From Hordeum vulgare subsp. vulgare (taxonomy: Eukaryota > Streptophyta > Magnoliopsida > Poales > Poaceae): a stretch of 64,000 nucleotides of DNA. Made by a program: the position numbers and the translations under genes. Shown here one piece after another: positions 23,872-35,964 of this stretch (the first letter of the stretch is position 1; each line of letters opens with the position of its first letter). The stretch lies in contig NC_058522.1 of the NCBI RefSeq assembly GCF_904849725.1, positions 232,289,084-232,353,083 of the forward strand. The letters are read 5' to 3'. The notes below the pieces were generated by a model. That model was not told the origin of the DNA and did not search any database. It saw only the letters and a program-made list of their open reading frames with translations.

Positions 23872-25420
23872 TGCTACTTCTCAAACAACAGCGCTAGAAT
23901 TTGACACGTTGACAGAGACTTGCTTGCGTTGGTTTTTCCCTTGAAGAGGACAGGGTGATGCAGCACATGAGCAGTAAGTATTTCCCTCAGTTTGAGAACC
24001 AAGGTATCAATCTAGTAGGAGAATCTCGTCAAGTCCAGAGTACCTACGCAAACACGAAAGAGCTTGCACCCAACGCTATAAAGGGGTTGTCAATTCCTTC
24101 AAGATTGATTCTAAACTGACATCTGAAGGCGGAAAGTGCAACAAAGAAAAAGAGTAAGGCTGAAAATATGGTGTGGAGTAGACCCGGGGGCCATAGTGTT
24201 CACTAGAGGCTTCTCTCAAAATAGAAAATATTACGATGGGTAAAAAAATTACTGTCGAGCAATTGATAGAACCACGCAAAGTCATGACGATATCTAAGGC
24301 AATGATCATACATATAGGCATCACGTCCGAGACAAGTAGACTGATACTTTCTGCATCTACTACTATTACTCCACACATCGACCGCTATCCAGCATGCATC
24401 TAATGTATTGAGTTCATGACGAACAGAGTAACTCCTTAAGCAAGATGACATGATGTATAGGGATAAACTCAAACCAATGATGAAAACCCCATCTTTTTAC
24501 CCTTGATGGCAACAACACGATGCGTGCCTGTTTTGAGGAAGGCATATGGTGGGTTTGTGTACCGACGAGAATTGCGCGACACTAGAGAGGCTAGCAATGG
24601 TGGAAGGTGAAAGTGCATCTATACCATGGACTCACATTAGTCATGAAGAACTCACATACTTGTTGCGAAAGATTTTATTAGTAATCGAAACAAAGTGCTA
24701 AACGCATACTCCTAGGGGAAGGGTTGGTAGGTGTTAACCATCGCGCGCTGCCGACCTCAACACAAAGGATGACGACCAATAGATCAATTATGCTCTGACT
24801 TCCTAACATAGCGGTTCACCATACGTGCATGTTACGGGAATCACTAACTTCAACACAAGTATTTCTAGATTCACAACACCCTACTAACATGACTCGTAAT
24901 ATTACCAAATCCACGTCTCAAAACTAATTGAGAGGAGTCAAGACTTCTCTTTCTACTCAATGAACATGAAGATGGAGGTTTTTATATCCTCTTTGGGTAC
25001 CTATCACCTTTGCGACTACTTTCATAGCATAAGCCAACTACCAAGTCACGCACCGCCGTGCTCTAAAAGATCTAAGTGAAGCACATAGAGCAAAATTGTC
25101 TAGCTCAAAAGATGTAAGTGTAGCACTATGAGCATTCGAGAAAAATCACGATGAGTGCATGTGTCTCTCTAAAGGTGTGCAGCAAGTATGATTGTGACAC
25201 AACAAAAATAAGAGACTCCTACGATACAAGATGCTCCAAGCAAAACACATATCATGTGGTGAATAAAAATATAGCTCCAAGTAATGTTACCGATGGATTG
25301 AAGACGAAAGAGGGGATGCCTTCCCGGGGCATCCCCAAGCTTAGGCTTTTTGGTGTCCTTGAATTTGGTTTGGGATGCCTTGGGCATCCCCAAGCTTGAG
25401 CTATTTCCACTCCTTATCTC
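23872..25420 (-). repeat. 3' LTR and adjoining non-coding DNA of the gag-protease element
   Basis: The minus strand has the long LTR tail recognised in Triticeae gypsy elements: GCATGCTGGATAGCGGTCGA, TGGCCCCCGGGTCTAC, GGTTCTCAAACTGAGGGAAA, ending GTAGCA at 23872. The 5' boundary of the LTR is not clear. No gene is visible. Confidence 0.65.
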
Positions 25421-26049
25421 TTTGTCGATGACAACATCACCCAAAACTTGAAAACTTCACAACACAAAACTTAAACAGAAACTCATGATATTATTAGTAG
25501 AAGAAAACAAACTACCACCACTTTAGGTACTGTAGAAATCTTGATTTCTATTTATATTGGTGTTAGAATATTGTATTCTCACTTTTCCATGGCTAGTACC
25601 CCCCGATACTATCCATAGTTTCATCAAAACAAGCAACCAACTCAACAAACACAGAATCTGTAAAAAACAGACTAGTTTGTAGCAATCTATATACTTCGTA
25701 TACTTCTGGTACCTCAAAAATTCTGAAAAATTACGACTGCCTGGGCAAAAGGCATATAAACTAGAAGCAAAAATAATCAACTCAAAATCTCTTTCTGAAT
25801 AAAAATGAAAAATAATCTCGTGAGCGAAAAGTTTCTGTCTTTTGCTAGCAGGATCAAACAACCATCACCAAGACTGGTCATAAAGGTTTTGCTTGGCTCA
25901 AACACAAAAAGAAACACAGAAGACAAAATCATAACAGAATTATGATGGTGTGAACGCAACAAAACATAAAAGAAAAAGATAAATTCATTGGGTTGCCTCC
26001 CAACAAGCGCTATTGTTTAACACCCTTAGCTAGGCATAAGGCGATAGAA

Positions 26050-26937
26050 TCACGTATCGTCGTCTTTGGTGATCAAACCATAAGTAGCCCTCATCATGGA
26101 TTCATAAGGCAATCTTATTTTCTTTCTAGGAAAGTGCTCCATGCCCTTCTTTAAAGGAAACTGAAATCTAATATTCCCTTCCTTCATATCGATGGTAGCA
26201 CCGATAGTCCTTATGAAAGGTCTACCAAGAATAATAGGGCATGTAGGATTGCAATCAATGTCAAGCACAATGAAATCCACGGGTACATAGTTCCTATTTG
26301 GAATAATTAGAACATCACTGATCCTTCCCATGGGTTTCTCGACAGTAGAATCCGCAAGATGCAAATTAAGGGAACACTCTTCAATCTCATTAAAGACTTT
26401 GGAATCGCGGAAACAGTAGCACCCAAATCACACAAAGCATTGCATTCATAGTTTTTGATTTTGATTTTGATAGTAGGTTCCCACTCATGATGAAGCTTTC
26501 TAGGGATAGAGACTTCCAATTCAAGTTTCTCTTCAATAGATTTTATCATAGCTTCGACGATATGATCGGTAAAGGCCTTATTTTGGCTATAAGCGTGTGG
26601 AGAGTTTAGCATGGATTGCATCAAGGAAATGCATTCAATCAAGGAGAAACTATCGTAATTGAATTCCTTGAAACCCAAAGTAGTAATTTCATTACTACTC
26701 AAAGTTTTAATATTTTCTATTCCATTTTCAATGCTTTTAGCATCAAGATAGATGGACTCCGAATCATTGGGGCGTTTTTCAACCAAAGTGGATTCATATC
26801 CAGCCCCATCATCATTAGGTTTGACACAAGAAAACAAAGATTCAATGGGAGTCACACCAAGCACTTTAAGATCTTCGTGATTCTCATCATGAGTTTCAGG
26901 TTTAGCAGCCATTTTATTGACTAAGGTAGCCTGCTTA
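26050..26937 (-). pseudogene. gag: Athila-group gag-protease (truncated)
   Basis: The minus-strand frame from about 26937 to 26307 ends in a retroviral-type aspartic protease start (ECNALCDLGATVSAIPKSL). After a frame break near 26400 the domain continues as YVPVDFIVLDIDC, CPIILGRPFIRTIGATIDM and FPLKKGMEHFP, ending in a stop at 26050. The active-site triplet is DLG, a usual variant in this group. The N-terminal gag is cut by the LARD junction at 26938. TTAGCTAGG and GCGCTTGTTGGGAGGCAACC on the coding strand follow the stop, with no further pol. Confidence 0.82.
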
Positions 26938-29374
26938 TCAGAATTGAGAATTTGATATCATGAGCCACTCCGGAAGAAGGATGGAAATCATTTGATGAAG
27001 TGAGAATAAGAATTATGTTATGCTTATCCTTCATCAAGTTAAATTGATGACAAGCAATGGATTTAACATATGACTTATTCTTCTTGAAAAGATTGGAGAG
27101 AGAGATAGAGCACAAACTTTAAAAGTTCTTTAACGAACACCGGTAAGAATTGAAACGAATGAGGATACTACGAATGAATGGAGTTACACGAGATGAAGAA
27201 AGCATGATCCAGCTAAAGAATATAGAAGATATGGGGATATACAAATGAATGAAATACATGATAACGAAGAGATCACAATCCGGCTAGCAGCAAACTTGAA
27301 TAAATCACTGAAATAATTGAGATACAAACGAAGAGAAAACAATTGAGAAGAATTCGAGATTGAAAGATGAAAGGTGAGGACAAAGAAATCTTATGAAATC
27401 ATGGACCTTGGAGGATCAAGAATAAAAACAACCCTGAAATGCACCAGATAGATATGGAAGGAATTACTCATGATTTAAAATAATTTGAGACGAAAGCAAC
27501 AAGCCGAAACCATGAATCTCAAGAGAATGGACCAAGATTTAGGAGAAACACTCCTTCGGTCTTCCAAGATGAGAATGATGACAAGAAGCACCATCAAGAA
27601 TTACTGAGATACTCCGGAATAATGAATAAGGAAAGTTGAGCCAACGATCAAAATAATTTTGAAGCAATCTTGGAGAAGGAATATGACTGATGTAATTCAT
27701 TCTTACGCCATATTTGAAAAGAGCTTGAGATATCTAGAAAATATTAGGAAAGCCAGGTAAGATCCTAGGAAAAACCTGTGGGTTATCGGCCCACTCAAAG
27801 AAAACACCTCTTGAAAGATTGCTTAGGAAGAGAGATTGCACCGGTGCAATGAAAACTTGATGAGGTGAGAACCTCGAAAAAATTGAAAGGATTTGAACAA
27901 AGACACTAATCTTCTAGTATATCTTCAGCACTCCGGATAGAATAAAGAGGGATGAAAACACCAGAGGGGCTTTACTAAGAATTTCCAACACGGGAATCAT
28001 TTAACAAATGAAAAGGATATGATGAACACCGAGAGGTTGAATTTAATCCACTGGATAAGAACATGGAGATAAAGTAATGATGAACTTAGCACCGTGCATC
28101 TTCACAATGAATCACCGGATACAAAAAAAATACAGAGGAAGCATCAATGAAAAGAAAGGCACTTGAATGATAATTAAATCACTAAAAAAAGGGCGGGAGG
28201 GTGTGAAAAACCAAGACAACTTGGAATAGATGAAGCAAACTCCGGAAAGAAATATGAGGATTGATATTGCAAATATTCGAGAGAATTGAATTATCTTGAA
28301 GGGAAGAACACCGGTTGAAAAGAACTAAAATGACAATTGATTGAGAAAAGGATTAGCACTCTCATAGAAATATGAGATGACCACTTAGAAAAGATATGAA
28401 ATCACCACTTGACATCAAAGCAACTCGAGTTACCATATTCCAGCAAAACAAAGGATGATGCTTACTAAAAAAGCTAGAAACAAATTCATGACAGAGATTT
28501 TGTTCGATATTTTCGTGGTAAGGTTTAGACGGGCTCAATCGTACATTGGATTGTCATATTGAAATGACACTCGAATATGCTCCCTATGCGTAGCGAACTA
28601 CATGGCCCGACGATGCATATATGACGACATATATCGAGATTGTCCTGTGTATGACAAACCGTGAACAACAAATCCACTAGATGTCAAACCCCAACCTCAC
28701 ATCATGCATCTGTTGGAAGATAACCCTAGGTAAATACTTGAATTCCCACCTAAGAACTCCCGAAATTTTCCGGTCATGCAATCGGGTCCACGAATACAAG
28801 GAGTAAAATCCATCACTCAACTCCTAGCAATAATACTACCCCTCCAGTGTATCACATCCTTCAACACATAAACAGAGATCTCGGAAACACATCTACCTCA
28901 GACCCTCGTAATCACAACGATACCAATTATGGCAGTACATCTGGATGCTCTCCCGAGTACTAGGTGACACCAAACTCCTCTTGACACAAAGAGTATTGAA
29001 GCAATTTCGAACATCCTCCGTCCTGAGATACTAAGGAAACTAAACAATAACGAGTGTGACAAGAATCCCCTCGAGCTCAATTTCCTCGGACACTTCTACA
29101 CCAAATTGATAGGAAGCACCCGAAACAAAATCTTGCTCGCAATGAAATCATAGAGGTTCCAAAAGATACACGTGATCCTAATTATTTTTGTGTGAGAAGA
29201 GGAGTAGAATTAAAATTCTTAAGTCGTAATTCCTCACTAGAGCATAGAAGAGGAGTAAAAAGAATACTACTCTCCGATATATAACTAGACTCAATGTAGT
29301 TTTCACTAGACTCGAGTCGGCCAAGTTTGATCAATCAAGGGGGCTCCTAGGTCGGTACTGCTCTGATACAAACT
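26938..29374 (-). repeat. Interior of second LARD
   Basis: Non-coding, purine-rich on the plus strand, aligning with copies A and B with many substitutions and small indels. Near 28520-28670 there is a stretch (GGTTTAGACGGGCTCAATCG onward) with no counterpart in A or B, apparently a small insertion. No protein motif was seen. Confidence 0.78.
29360..29371 (-). other. Degraded primer-binding site, second LARD
   Basis: The minus strand reads TTGTATCAGAGC where the two younger copies have TGGTATCAGAGC. The substitution fits the older age of this copy. Confidence 0.75.
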
Positions 29375-31547
29375 TGTAACGCCCAAGATGAGATCCTATC
29401 CTTATTTTGGCTCGAGGGACTCGACAGTGATAGAAGTGCATCTCATCGTTTTACAAGAATGGATATCGTTGCAAGTACATGTACAGACGAGATGGGTATA
29501 TGCAATTGGCTTACACTCACCACAAGCTACAACATGAGCATCTCAATACAATAATACATTCGAACATCATGTAGAAGAGCAGGGTCCGACTATGAATGAA
29601 ATAAAGCAGTAAAAGAACGATGTCCATCCTTGCTATCACAGGCTGCCAGCCTGGAGTCCATCCTAGATCGATGATGAAGTAGAAGAAGAAATCTCCAAAT
29701 TGAATAATCATGTCGCTCATGTCAAAGTATCTCTTTACCTGTAACTTCAAGTGTTGTTGTAGTAATTTGTGAGCCACACGGAATCAAAAATCTTATTTCC
29801 AAAGGTATCAAGACTGGCAAAGCTTAATGGGTGAGGTATGGTTAAGTGGTGAGGTTGCAGCAAACACTAAGCATTTATTTGAGTGGTTCACTTAGGAGTA
29901 CAAGAATAAGAGGGGGGGGTGATCTACTCATAAACGGAAGTGAACTAGAAGTGATCACGAAGTGATCTTGAACACCTACTTACGTCAAACATAACCCCAC
30001 CGCGTCCTTTCTCGGATGCATAACTAACGAGAAGAGACATACATGGTTACACACATAGTTGGAATACTTTAATTAGGTTTACTTCAAGTTTTTTTTGAAC
30101 GGGTCTTAAACAAAGTTTCAAAGTTGCCACATAACTGTGGGCATGGCTTTCCAAAAGATTTAACCCTGCAGAGGTGCTTCAACTAGTCCATCACAAAGTA
30201 CAACAAGCTGACATGGAGAGAGAGCTCCAACCTCGAGATAGGCCGAGGTAGCCTCGATATCCAAGTGGACAAGACCTTTGATAAGAGTAAAATAAATCTA
30301 GCAAGACCGCCCAGCAGGCCAGATCCCAATAGGAGCCACACATATCTGTTTCTCATGGCACTACTAGATGAGCAACACGTACGGTGGCCTGATAAAAAGC
30401 CCCCGAGTTTCCTCGGGGTGGCCCCGCAAGTGGCTCTGCTTCGGACCAACACCATCAGCACTGCCCCCCTGTATTATGTTGAATTACTCCTTGGGTTCAT
30501 GACGTCCTATGCCTTAATAACGGTGTTCAGTATTATTACGTTGGGAAAATATTGTACCAATGTTGGGCCTTGCCGGAAGAGTTTTATCCCAAAACAAAAT
30601 ATCAAGGGGGTCCCCATAATAACCCCGAGCATGTTAGGAGCGCTCAATATGGAACAGAACACCGGTACACAAGTAACTTGGGTCGCAAAGATGGAACAAA
30701 ACACCGGGCTAGAAGGCCAAGCCTTCCATGTTTTACCAAGTATAGAGGTGCATTAAATTAAATAGCAATAATATGGTGATATTCAAAAGAATATCCATGT
30801 TTTCACATGGAATTAATTGCACCTACAACTAGCAACGCAATAAGAAGGGCTGAACAAGCGGTAACATAGCCAAACAAATGTTTGCTCTGATGTGGAGGGA
30901 GTTAGACGATTTTCATGGCAATGTCGGTAGGCTCGCATTCAAGTGGTAAGTAACGAGACATAGCGATAGAAACGAGACATCTATCATGGCAATGATAGTA
31001 GTGGTATCTAGGGAAATGATCAACTTGCGTGTGATCCCGCTTGGAAGAAGAACAAATCCGTGAAGTAGACAAACCAATGTAGTCGAACAAATCCTCGGAC
31101 TCCAAAGTTGTTCAGAACTCTATCAAGAAGAAACAATTCGGAAACAAAAATGAACACACGATAAACACCACAACATATGCAAAGCATGATGCACAATCAA
31201 ATATGATTGATGTCCATTTATTTATGCATGGCACGACAAAGCACAACAACCAACTACTAAACATTAAGTGAAGCTCAATATGCACCGAGTTGCATATGGA
31301 CGAAACACCACATTTGAATTACTTAGTTCACTCCCCCTTAGGTACACGATAATGTTAAATGTTGTTAAACATGGCAATAGGTGGAGCTTAAATAAACTAT
31401 CTATCTAGGAATTTTAAATGAGGTCGGAAACAACATATAGCATTTCCAAAATGATCCCGTATGTCAATTTCGAAATTGGTCCAGATCTGAACTAAACACA
31501 TTTTATTTTGTTAAACAACAAAAGAAAGTGGACCATGTGATTCTACA
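29375..31547 (-). repeat. Truncated LTR of second LARD
   Basis: Starts TGTAACGCCC and follows the left LARD LTR to the equivalent of about position 6100. It is cut at 31547 by the gypsy LTR starting TGTTTGGCAG. The TATA-bearing part is missing. Confidence 0.82.
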
Positions 31548-31898
31548 TGTTTGGCAGGGGGATAACCCCGGTGTTGGGGCATAGTTCATGCCGAAGTAAT
31601 TTTGGTGATTGATGACAGTATCGCAAAGGACTAACCGTGTGTATTAAGATTTCAGATTACACACGTCAACGGCACAAGACGACACGCCCCCTCTTTCGTG
31701 GAACAGAAGCATGGTGTTTTCTACGATTCTCTTTATTTGAGTCATAGGAAAGCCGTACTATTAAGAGGGGAACCGTAGTGGAAAAGTTTAGGTGGAATCA
31801 ATCTTGCACGCGCAAAATTCACATAGTTTCCCCCTTGCCGGCAACTTTGGAGTGGCTCCCGCCTTAGTGTTTCCTTCTCCTTTGCAAATGGTCCCCCA

Positions 31899-32216
31899 GC
31901 GGTAGTACCGCTAGCCCTAGCGGTAGTACCGCTGGCCCTAGTGGTAGTACCGCTCGCCCTAGCGGTAGTACCGCTGGAGTGCTAGCGGTAGTACCGCTGC
32001 AGCCAGCGGTAGTACCGCCCCTAGTCAACGGTAGTACCGCTCCAGGAGCTTTGTACCGCCTGCCTAGCGGTTGTACGTGGACGGACCTTTTTGCGAAGAC
32101 TTTCTTGGCGGTGGTAATGCCAATGCACTACCAGGGGCCCAGCGGTAGTACCGCTGCAGCCAGCGCTAGTACCGGTGGAGTGCTAGTAGTAGTACCGTTG
32201 GATCCAGCGGTAGTAC
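31899..32216 (+). repeat. Near-palindrome array in Maximus-type 5' U3
   Basis: About 11 copies of GCGGTA-G-TACCGC and variants. The first seven start at 31899, 31920, 31941, 31962, 31985, 32006 and 32028, that is at steps of 21, 21, 21, 23, 21 and 22 bp. A second group follows at about 32140-32216, just before the TATA box. Only the central base breaks the palindrome. Confidence 0.92.
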
Positions 32217-32266
32217 CGATAGGCATGGGCTGTGAGTGGGAAAATGGTTGGACTTCCCCCCCCCCA

Positions 32267-32276
32267 CTATATAAAG
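32267..32276 (+). promoter_or_regulatory. TATA box of Maximus-type 5' LTR
   Basis: CTATATAAAG follows a poly-C run, about 50 bp after the last near-palindrome. The identical box is at 42941-42950 in the 3' LTR. Confidence 0.75.
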
Positions 32277-33008
32277 GGTTCTTCTAGCTGTGGAACCCTA
32301 TCTCCTACCCTCCGAAGCTCCATTGTTGCTCCCTAAGCTCAAAAGTGAACGATCTCTCTCCCTAGCCAATCAAACTTGTTGATTCTTTAGGGATTGGTTG
32401 AGAAGGCCTAGATCCACACTTCCACCAAGAGAAAAGTTGATTCCCCCACCAATCCCTTGTGGATCTTGTTACTCTTGGGTGTTTGAGCATCCTAGACGGT
32501 TGAGGTCACCTCGAAGCCACATTCCATTGTGGTGAAGCTTCGTGGTCTTGTTGGGAGCCTCCAAGCTTTGTGTGGAGTTTGCCCCAACCTTGTTTGTAAA
32601 GGTTCGGTTGCCGCCTTCAAGGGCACCTATAGTGGAATCACGGTACCTTGCATCGTGCGAGGGCGTGAGGAGAATACGGTGGCCTTAGTGGCTTATTGGG
32701 GAGCATTGTGCCTCCACACCGCTCCAACGGAGACGTACTTCCTATCAAAGGGAAGGAACTTCGGTAACACATCCTCGTCTTCATTGGTTCCACTTGTGGT
32801 TATCTCTAACCTTTACTTTGTGTATGCTTATGTTGTTGTCTTTCCCTTACTTGTCTTAGTAGCTATCGTTGCTAGCTTCATTACGGTTCACCCCATTGTT
32901 GTCATATTTGTGAACCCGTATGTTATTTACCCTAACTTGCTAAGATTAATTAAAAAGTGGTCGTTGCCTATTCACCCCCCTCTAGTCAACCATATCGATC
33001 CTTTCAAT

Positions 33009-33020
33009 TGGTATCAGAGC
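33009..33020 (+). other. Primer-binding site of Maximus-type element
   Basis: TGGTATCAGAGC, complementary to the initiator tRNA-Met 3' end, two bases after the LTR ends at 33006. Confidence 0.92.
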
Positions 33021-33057
33021 CACGTCTCTTTATTAAGGGTTTCACCACCCAAAGAGT

Positions 33058-35597
33058 ATGGAAGGCGAAGAGGGAATTAACCATGGGCAACCCGAGGCCA
33101 TGGACTTGACTTCGGTCACAAGGGATGACTTGAATACGGCTATGGCCGGCCTCAAGACGTCCTTGACGAACGAAGTCAAGACCATGCTTAAAGAGTTAAT
33201 TGAGGGATTTAAAAGTCCACCCGAACCGGCGTTAGTGGTTAAACCCACCAACACCGATTCAGAGGCCAATTCCTCTAAGGAAGCGGCTAAAGGTATGCGA
33301 CCTTCCTCATCTCACGAAAAGGATGGGACTGGAACATATGCCTCAGTTCCACCCCCCATGGTCTATGGAGGATCCGTTCCCGCACCGCGTCTTAATCCTG
33401 TTGGTCCTCCTCCTAAGCTTGTGAAAGGTGACTTTGCTAACTGGATATTTTCTATTAAGTGTCATTTGAATCACAGCTCAACAAACTTGTGGAGAATCAT
33501 CGAGCAAGGATATTATCCCCATGATCCAAGCAACCTCACTCCAAGAGAAGATGCAGACAATCAATACAATCACTCTGCCTTGTTTATTCTCCAGTCTGTA
33601 GTGCCACCTGAAGATCTTCCTCACTTGCGTCCCTTCACTTTGGCCAAAGATTGTTGGGAGCATATTATGGTGTTGTACAAGGGAAGCTCAAGCATTCAAC
33701 GATCCAACTATGAAGTGATCCTTGATAAGGCCGATGAGTTTGTGATGAAGGAAGACGAGGACCCTCGTGATCTCTATCGGAGGGTGACTTCTATTGCTGT
33801 GGCACTCAAGGATCATGGGAGCAAGGATGTGGATGATACATGGGTTAAGCGCAACTTTCTCAAAGCCATCATGCCTTTCAACAAAGCCATGTCATCTGTC
33901 ATTCGTCAGCAGCCAGACCTCCACTGCTTGTCTTCCGGTGAGGTGTTGGATGAATTCATTGCAATGTCAATCATGAACGAAACAGCCGACAATGCACTTG
34001 CTCGTGTTTGCTCAAAGACAACTTCACCCAACCTTGCACTAAAAGCAAAAGCAATGTTTGAAGAAGAAGAAGAGGATGAGGAAGAGGAGAGCTGCCCTGA
34101 AGACACAAAGTATGCCTATCATGAGCACATGGCTCTTGCGTCAAGGCAATTCTGGGGCAACAAGAGGAACTCAAGACCCACCTTCACCAAGAACAACTCG
34201 AGTGGTTTCAAACCCAAGCAACGAGTGATGACATGTTATAACTGTGGTAACGTGAGCCACTTCGTGGCCGAATGTCCCTATGAGAAAGGGGAAGACAACG
34301 GGGGCAAGCTCATTCGCAAAGACAAAACCAAATCATTTCCAATCAAGAACAACTTTGTGAAGAAAACCCACCCAAAAGGGATGGTGGCCCTTGAAGAGTA
34401 CCCTTCCGATGATGATGACGATGATGATGCAGTGGCAACGGCAACTGTTGCTATTGCCACTACCTCTCCCCAGAAGGTGTCTCTCTTCAACGCTCCCAAT
34501 GAGAACCACATCACCAAGTGCCTCATGGAAAAATGTATCAATCAGGTAACTCCCATCATTAAGACAAACATCGCTACTGCTCCTTCATTGTTAAATTGTG
34601 TTGATGATAGTGATGTTGGGGAACTTAATGAGCATGATCTTGACAAGTTTCTGTGCACTATTAAGGGAGAATCCAAGAAGCACTTTGTTGCTCTCTTGGA
34701 ACAACTGGGTGAGGCCACTAACTTCATTGAGTCTCATGAGGAGACCATCTCCGAGCTTCAGGGACACAGTCGTGACTATGCCGATGAAATTGCTGAATTA
34801 TCTATTGCTCTTGAAAAGGAGCGCACTCTTCGTTTGGCTCTGAGGAGTCATATAACGATGAATGCGCTAAAATGCAAAAGAAACTTGATCATGATGTCAT
34901 TCTTACTCGTATGCTTAAGTCTGAAAAGTATGCTCTTGGGGTTGGCCATGACAGACTCAAAGTGGAGTTTGACACACTTGACAAGGCCCACAAGGTCTTG
35001 AAAGGTGTTCATTTCTCTCTGAAAGAGTCTCATGATCAACTCCAAGCAAAGCTTACCAAGGAGATCTCTACTCGTCCTCCCTTTGTGTTAATTGATAATG
35101 ATTGTGCAACTAATCCCTCTTGTGAGCATGTACATCTTGTGGAGGAAAATGCCAAGTTAAAGGAGAAACTTGAGAAGGGCCTTGTGGCATGCATACAAGG
35201 TGAGAAGAGCCTGAACGATCTCTTGAGCACTCAAAAAGGTGTTGTAGGGAAGGAGGGACTTGGACTTACCTCCAAGTCAAATGGTAAAAGGAGAAACAAG
35301 AACAAACGATCTCCTACCCTCATGGACATCTTTGTCAAAGAGGGTGAGGGGACTCCGAAGGTGAAGAGGAACAAGATGGACTACGGAAACCACAAGAAGG
35401 GCAACACCATTCCTACTAACATAGCCGACAAACTCAATTCTTCTTATGTCTTATGTCGTGCTAGTGATGGGCATGTTTATGCCAGATTTGTTTGTTCCTA
35501 CAATGAGTACATTGAATGGGCTATCTGGGTTCCTAAGACCCTTGTCTCTAACATGAAAGGACCCATTAATAAATGGGTACCTAAAGCCAAGCCTTGA
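33058..35597 (+). pseudogene. gag: Maximus-type gag
   Basis: Structural protein of the particle. The frame opens at ATG 33058, 52 bp after the LTR. The capsid-like region includes FANWIFSIKCHLNH and RRVTSIAVALKDHG. A CX2CX4HX4C knuckle (CYNCGNVSHFVAEC) lies at residues 393-406, followed by a poly-Asp stretch. A frame break near 34845 moves reading into the frame that continues KMQKKLDHDVILTRMLKSEK through a long Lys/Glu-rich coiled-coil region to TGA at 35595-35597. The long gag with C-terminal coiled coil is typical of the SIRE/Maximus lineage. Confidence 0.88.
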
Positions 35598-35601
35598 TCT
35601 A

Positions 35602-35964
35602 TTGCAGGAGTTTGCTTCCGGTGAGGTGTCATGGTTGCTCGATAGTGGAGCAACAAATCATATGACCGGAAGCAAGGACTTAGTGGTGGATGTGCATCCT
35701 TCTCCATCTATGCCCACCCATGTCCAATTCGCCGATGCATCCTCGTCAAAGGTATTGGGATTTGGTAAGGTGGTCGTATCTCAAGAGTTATCTATTGAGA
35801 AGGTCATGCTTGTTGAGTCCCTTGCCTACAATTTACTTTCCGTTCGTCAACTTGCAATTATGGGTTTTTCCACATTCTTTAATCTTGATACTGTGGTCCT
35901 CCTGAGGAGCAAGACTCTTAAGGTAGCCTATGTTGGATATGTCGAAACGGTCTTTATGTGGTGA
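35602..35964 (+). pseudogene. pol: Maximus-type protease
   Basis: Aspartic protease domain. VSWLLDSGATNHMTG carries the DSG active site near 35641, followed by SKVLGFGKVV and YNLLSVRQLAIMGF, as in copia proteases. It is in another frame from the end of gag and has no ATG, so it must be reached by readthrough, a frame change or an indel. The frame ends at TGA 35962-35964 and the next domain overlaps in a different frame, marking another break near 35950. Confidence 0.85.

Larger units (their letters stand above)
23872..26937 (-). mobile_element. Non-autonomous Athila-group element (gag-protease only)
   Basis: On the minus strand: gag-protease coding sequence (26937-26050), a non-coding part opening with AGCGCTTGTTGGGAGGCAAC, a stretch with AAGCTTGGGGATGCCC motifs (25300-25400), then LTR sequence ending in GAGAAGTAGCA at 23872. 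No RT or integrase lies between protease and LTR. The right side is cut at 26937 by LARD sequence. The LTR start could not be fixed, so LTR and 3' non-coding DNA are not separated. Confidence 0.75.
26938..31547 (-). mobile_element. Second, older LARD copy (partial)
   Basis: Matches the interior and LTR of the tandem LARD, in the same minus orientation but clearly more diverged: interior 26938-29374, primer-binding site, and 2.17 kb of LTR from 29375. The interior begins mid-way (equivalent to 9846 of copy A). The LTR stops at 31547 where a gypsy LTR inserts, and the continuation does not reappear in the window. Confidence 0.83.
31572..33006 (+). repeat. Maximus-type 5' LTR
   Basis: 1,435 bp, TGTTGGGGCATAG to CGATCCTTTCA. 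U3 holds the near-palindrome array, then TATA at 32267. The region downstream stays open in one frame (32529-33080). Compared with the 3' LTR, a 456-bp stretch (32529-32984 against 43202-43657) shows only one difference that I could find by eye. Confidence 0.93.

Noticed and set aside
30183..30461. Minus-strand ORF in second LARD LTR
   Set aside because: It lies in U5-equivalent DNA, is broken in the other LARD copies, and has no motif.
31899..32216. CRISPR-like array (regular short repeats with spacers)
   Set aside because: Period is only 21-23 bp with spacers under 10 bp, it lies in a plant retrotransposon LTR, and there are no cas genes.
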